DNA from: Syntrophales bacterium
GTDB taxonomy: Bacteria; Desulfobacterota; Syntrophia; Syntrophales; UBA2192
Assembly (NCBI GenBank): GCA_025454095.1
Contig: JALOPC010000227.1
Location: 1 to 7,022, forward strand
Direction of reading: 5' to 3'
Length of the DNA: 7,022 nucleotides
The translations under genes were made by a program, and so were the position numbers. The stretch's first letter is position 1; every line of letters begins with the position of its first letter. The notes beneath the pieces were generated by a model. That model worked only from the letters and a program-made list of their open reading frames with translations, was not told the origin of the DNA and made no database searches. Positions 6,049 to 7,022 of this stretch are shown in pieces.

Positions 6049-6072
6049 CGTTCATATGGAGGTGGAGTGGAG

Positions 6073-7022
6073 ATGGCAGACGTACAATTGAAAGATGTGT
6101 ATCCGATTCCGGAGAAGCTGAAGAAGTCGGCCTGGGTAGCCGGGAGAGCGGCCTACGACAAGCTTTGGAAGCGCTCCATCGAAGACCCCAACGGGTTCTG
6201 GTCCGAAGTGGCCAGCGAGTATGTCGAGTGGTTCAAGAAGTGGGACAAGGTCATGGACTACAACTTCGACATCAAGAAGGGGCCCATCTACGTCAAGTTC
6301 TTCGAGGGCGGCAAACTCAACGTATCCTACAACTGCCTCGACAGGCACCTGAAGACCCGCGGCAACAAGGTCGCCATCCAGTTCGAGGGCAACGAGCCCG
6401 GCGACGACAAGGCCCTCACCTACAAGCAGCTCCACGCGGAAGTCTGCAAGTTCGCCAATGTGCTGAAGGGCCTCGGCGTGAAGAAGGGCGATCGGGTGTG
6501 CTTTTATCTGCCCATGATCCCCGAGCTCGCAATCGGCCTGCTGGCCTGCACCCGCATCGGCGCCATCCACAGCGTCGTGTTCGGCGGGTTCAGCTCCGAC
6601 GCCCTCAGGGACCGCCTCCAGGACAGCACCTCGAAGATCCTCGTGACCTGCGACGGCACGTTCCGCGGCGCCAAGGCCGTTCCCCAGAAGACCAACGCCG
6701 ACGACGCCGTCAAGGACAGCCCGTCGGTCGAGAAGGTCATCATCGTGAAGCGCGTGGGCGACAAGATCAAGACCTCCATGGGCCCCAAGGACATCTGGTA
6801 CGAAGAGGCCATGGCCAAGGCCTCGGCCGACTGCGCCCCCGAGTGGATGGATGCCGAAGACCCCCTCTTCATCCTCTACACCTCCGGCTCCACCGGCAAG
6901 CCCAAGGGCGTCATGCACACGACAGGCGGCTATCTCGTCTTCGTTGCTTACACCCACAAGATGATCTTCGACTACCACGAGGAGGACATCTACTGGTGCA
7001 CCGCCGACATCGGCTGGGTCAC
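6073..7022 (+). CDS. acs: Acetyl-CoA synthetase, AMP-forming (partial, 3' end cut off)
   Basis: This enzyme activates acetate with ATP and CoA to acetyl-CoA, AMP and pyrophosphate in the cytoplasm. The window holds 316 complete codons of a family usually near 650 residues, so the C-terminal lid with the catalytic acetylatable Lys lies outside. Visible features are an N-terminal ACS domain (about 34-90, with FWSEVASEYVEWFKKWDKV), LTYKQLH (115-121), the CoA/adenylate-side block RIGAIHSVVFGGFSSDALRDR (about 162-182), the P-loop-like A3 motif YTSGSTGKPKG (269-279), and the substrate-pocket region YWCTADIGWV (307-316). Length and spacing agree with Acs rather than propionyl- or longer-chain ligases, although propionate activity cannot be excluded. 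GGAGGT at 6058-6063 is 9 nt from ATG 6073. Codon use is strongly biased to C/G third positions, as in a highly expressed gene. In syntrophic bacteria, from general knowledge, related enzymes can also run toward acetate formation. Confidence 0.95.
   Translation, partial: MADVQLKDVYPIPEKLKKSAWVAGRAAYDKLWKRSIEDPNGFWSEVASEYVEWFKKWDKVMDYNFDIKKGPIYVKFFEGGKLNVSYNCLDRHLKTRGNKVAIQFEGNEPGDDKALTYKQLHAEVCKFANVLKGLGVKKGDRVCFYLPMIPELAIGLLACTRIGAIHSVVFGGFSSDALRDRLQDSTSKILVTCDGTFRGAKAVPQKTNADDAVKDSPSVEKVIIVKRVGDKIKTSMGPKDIWYEEAMAKASADCAPEWMDAEDPLFILYTSGSTGKPKGVMHTTGGYLVFVAYTHKMIFDYHEEDIYWCTADIGWV

Noticed and set aside
6052..6978. Minus-strand open frame opposite acs
   Set aside because: Antisense shadow of a clearly recognisable acetyl-CoA synthetase.

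Overview
The window looks like chromosomal DNA of a GC-rich anaerobic Gram-negative bacterium, most likely a member of the former Deltaproteobacteria (Desulfobacterota; the Syntrophobacterales/Syntrophus side is my best guess). The reasons are a long-form HflX, an FmdB zinc-ribbon protein, a TMTC-like membrane protein with TPR repeats, an outer-membrane porin with a C-terminal Phe, and a strongly expressed-looking acetyl-CoA synthetase. The assignment rests on remembered family resemblance, not on a search.

Layout. Four genes lie on the minus strand and read right to left. The porin (3866-5263) has its own promoter, a hairpin-rich leader and a strong terminator. A small FmdB-type zinc-ribbon gene (3395-3598) follows behind a good sigma-70 promoter whose -10 overlaps a palindrome. 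Next is the ribosome-associated GTPase hflX (1561-3246), then a partial TMTC-like integral membrane protein with a TPR tail (1469 to the left edge). On the plus strand, acs (acetyl-CoA synthetase) starts at 6073 and runs off the right edge. It is preceded by a near-consensus promoter and a leader of about 237 nt. The porin and acs are divergent and share a region of about 800 bp (5264-6072).

The genes do not form one pathway. fmdB and hflX may be co-transcribed, since no convincing terminator or complete promoter separates them. The TMTC-like gene has a possible promoter of its own. The porin and acs are independent units that probably serve solute entry and acetate/acetyl-CoA interconversion.

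The most unusual observation is that hflX has no ATG, GTG or TTG codon at its homologous N-terminus. A perfect GGAGG lies 7 nt before an in-frame ATC, which suggests a non-canonical AUC start. Other points are a palindrome placed like an operator over the fmdB promoter, a 62-bp MITE-like palindrome, a G-rich degenerate repeat tract, and structured leaders in front of both the porin and acs. The acs leader also holds a possible 59-codon upstream ORF. I saw no CRISPR array, tRNA, rRNA, transposase, phage gene or defence system.
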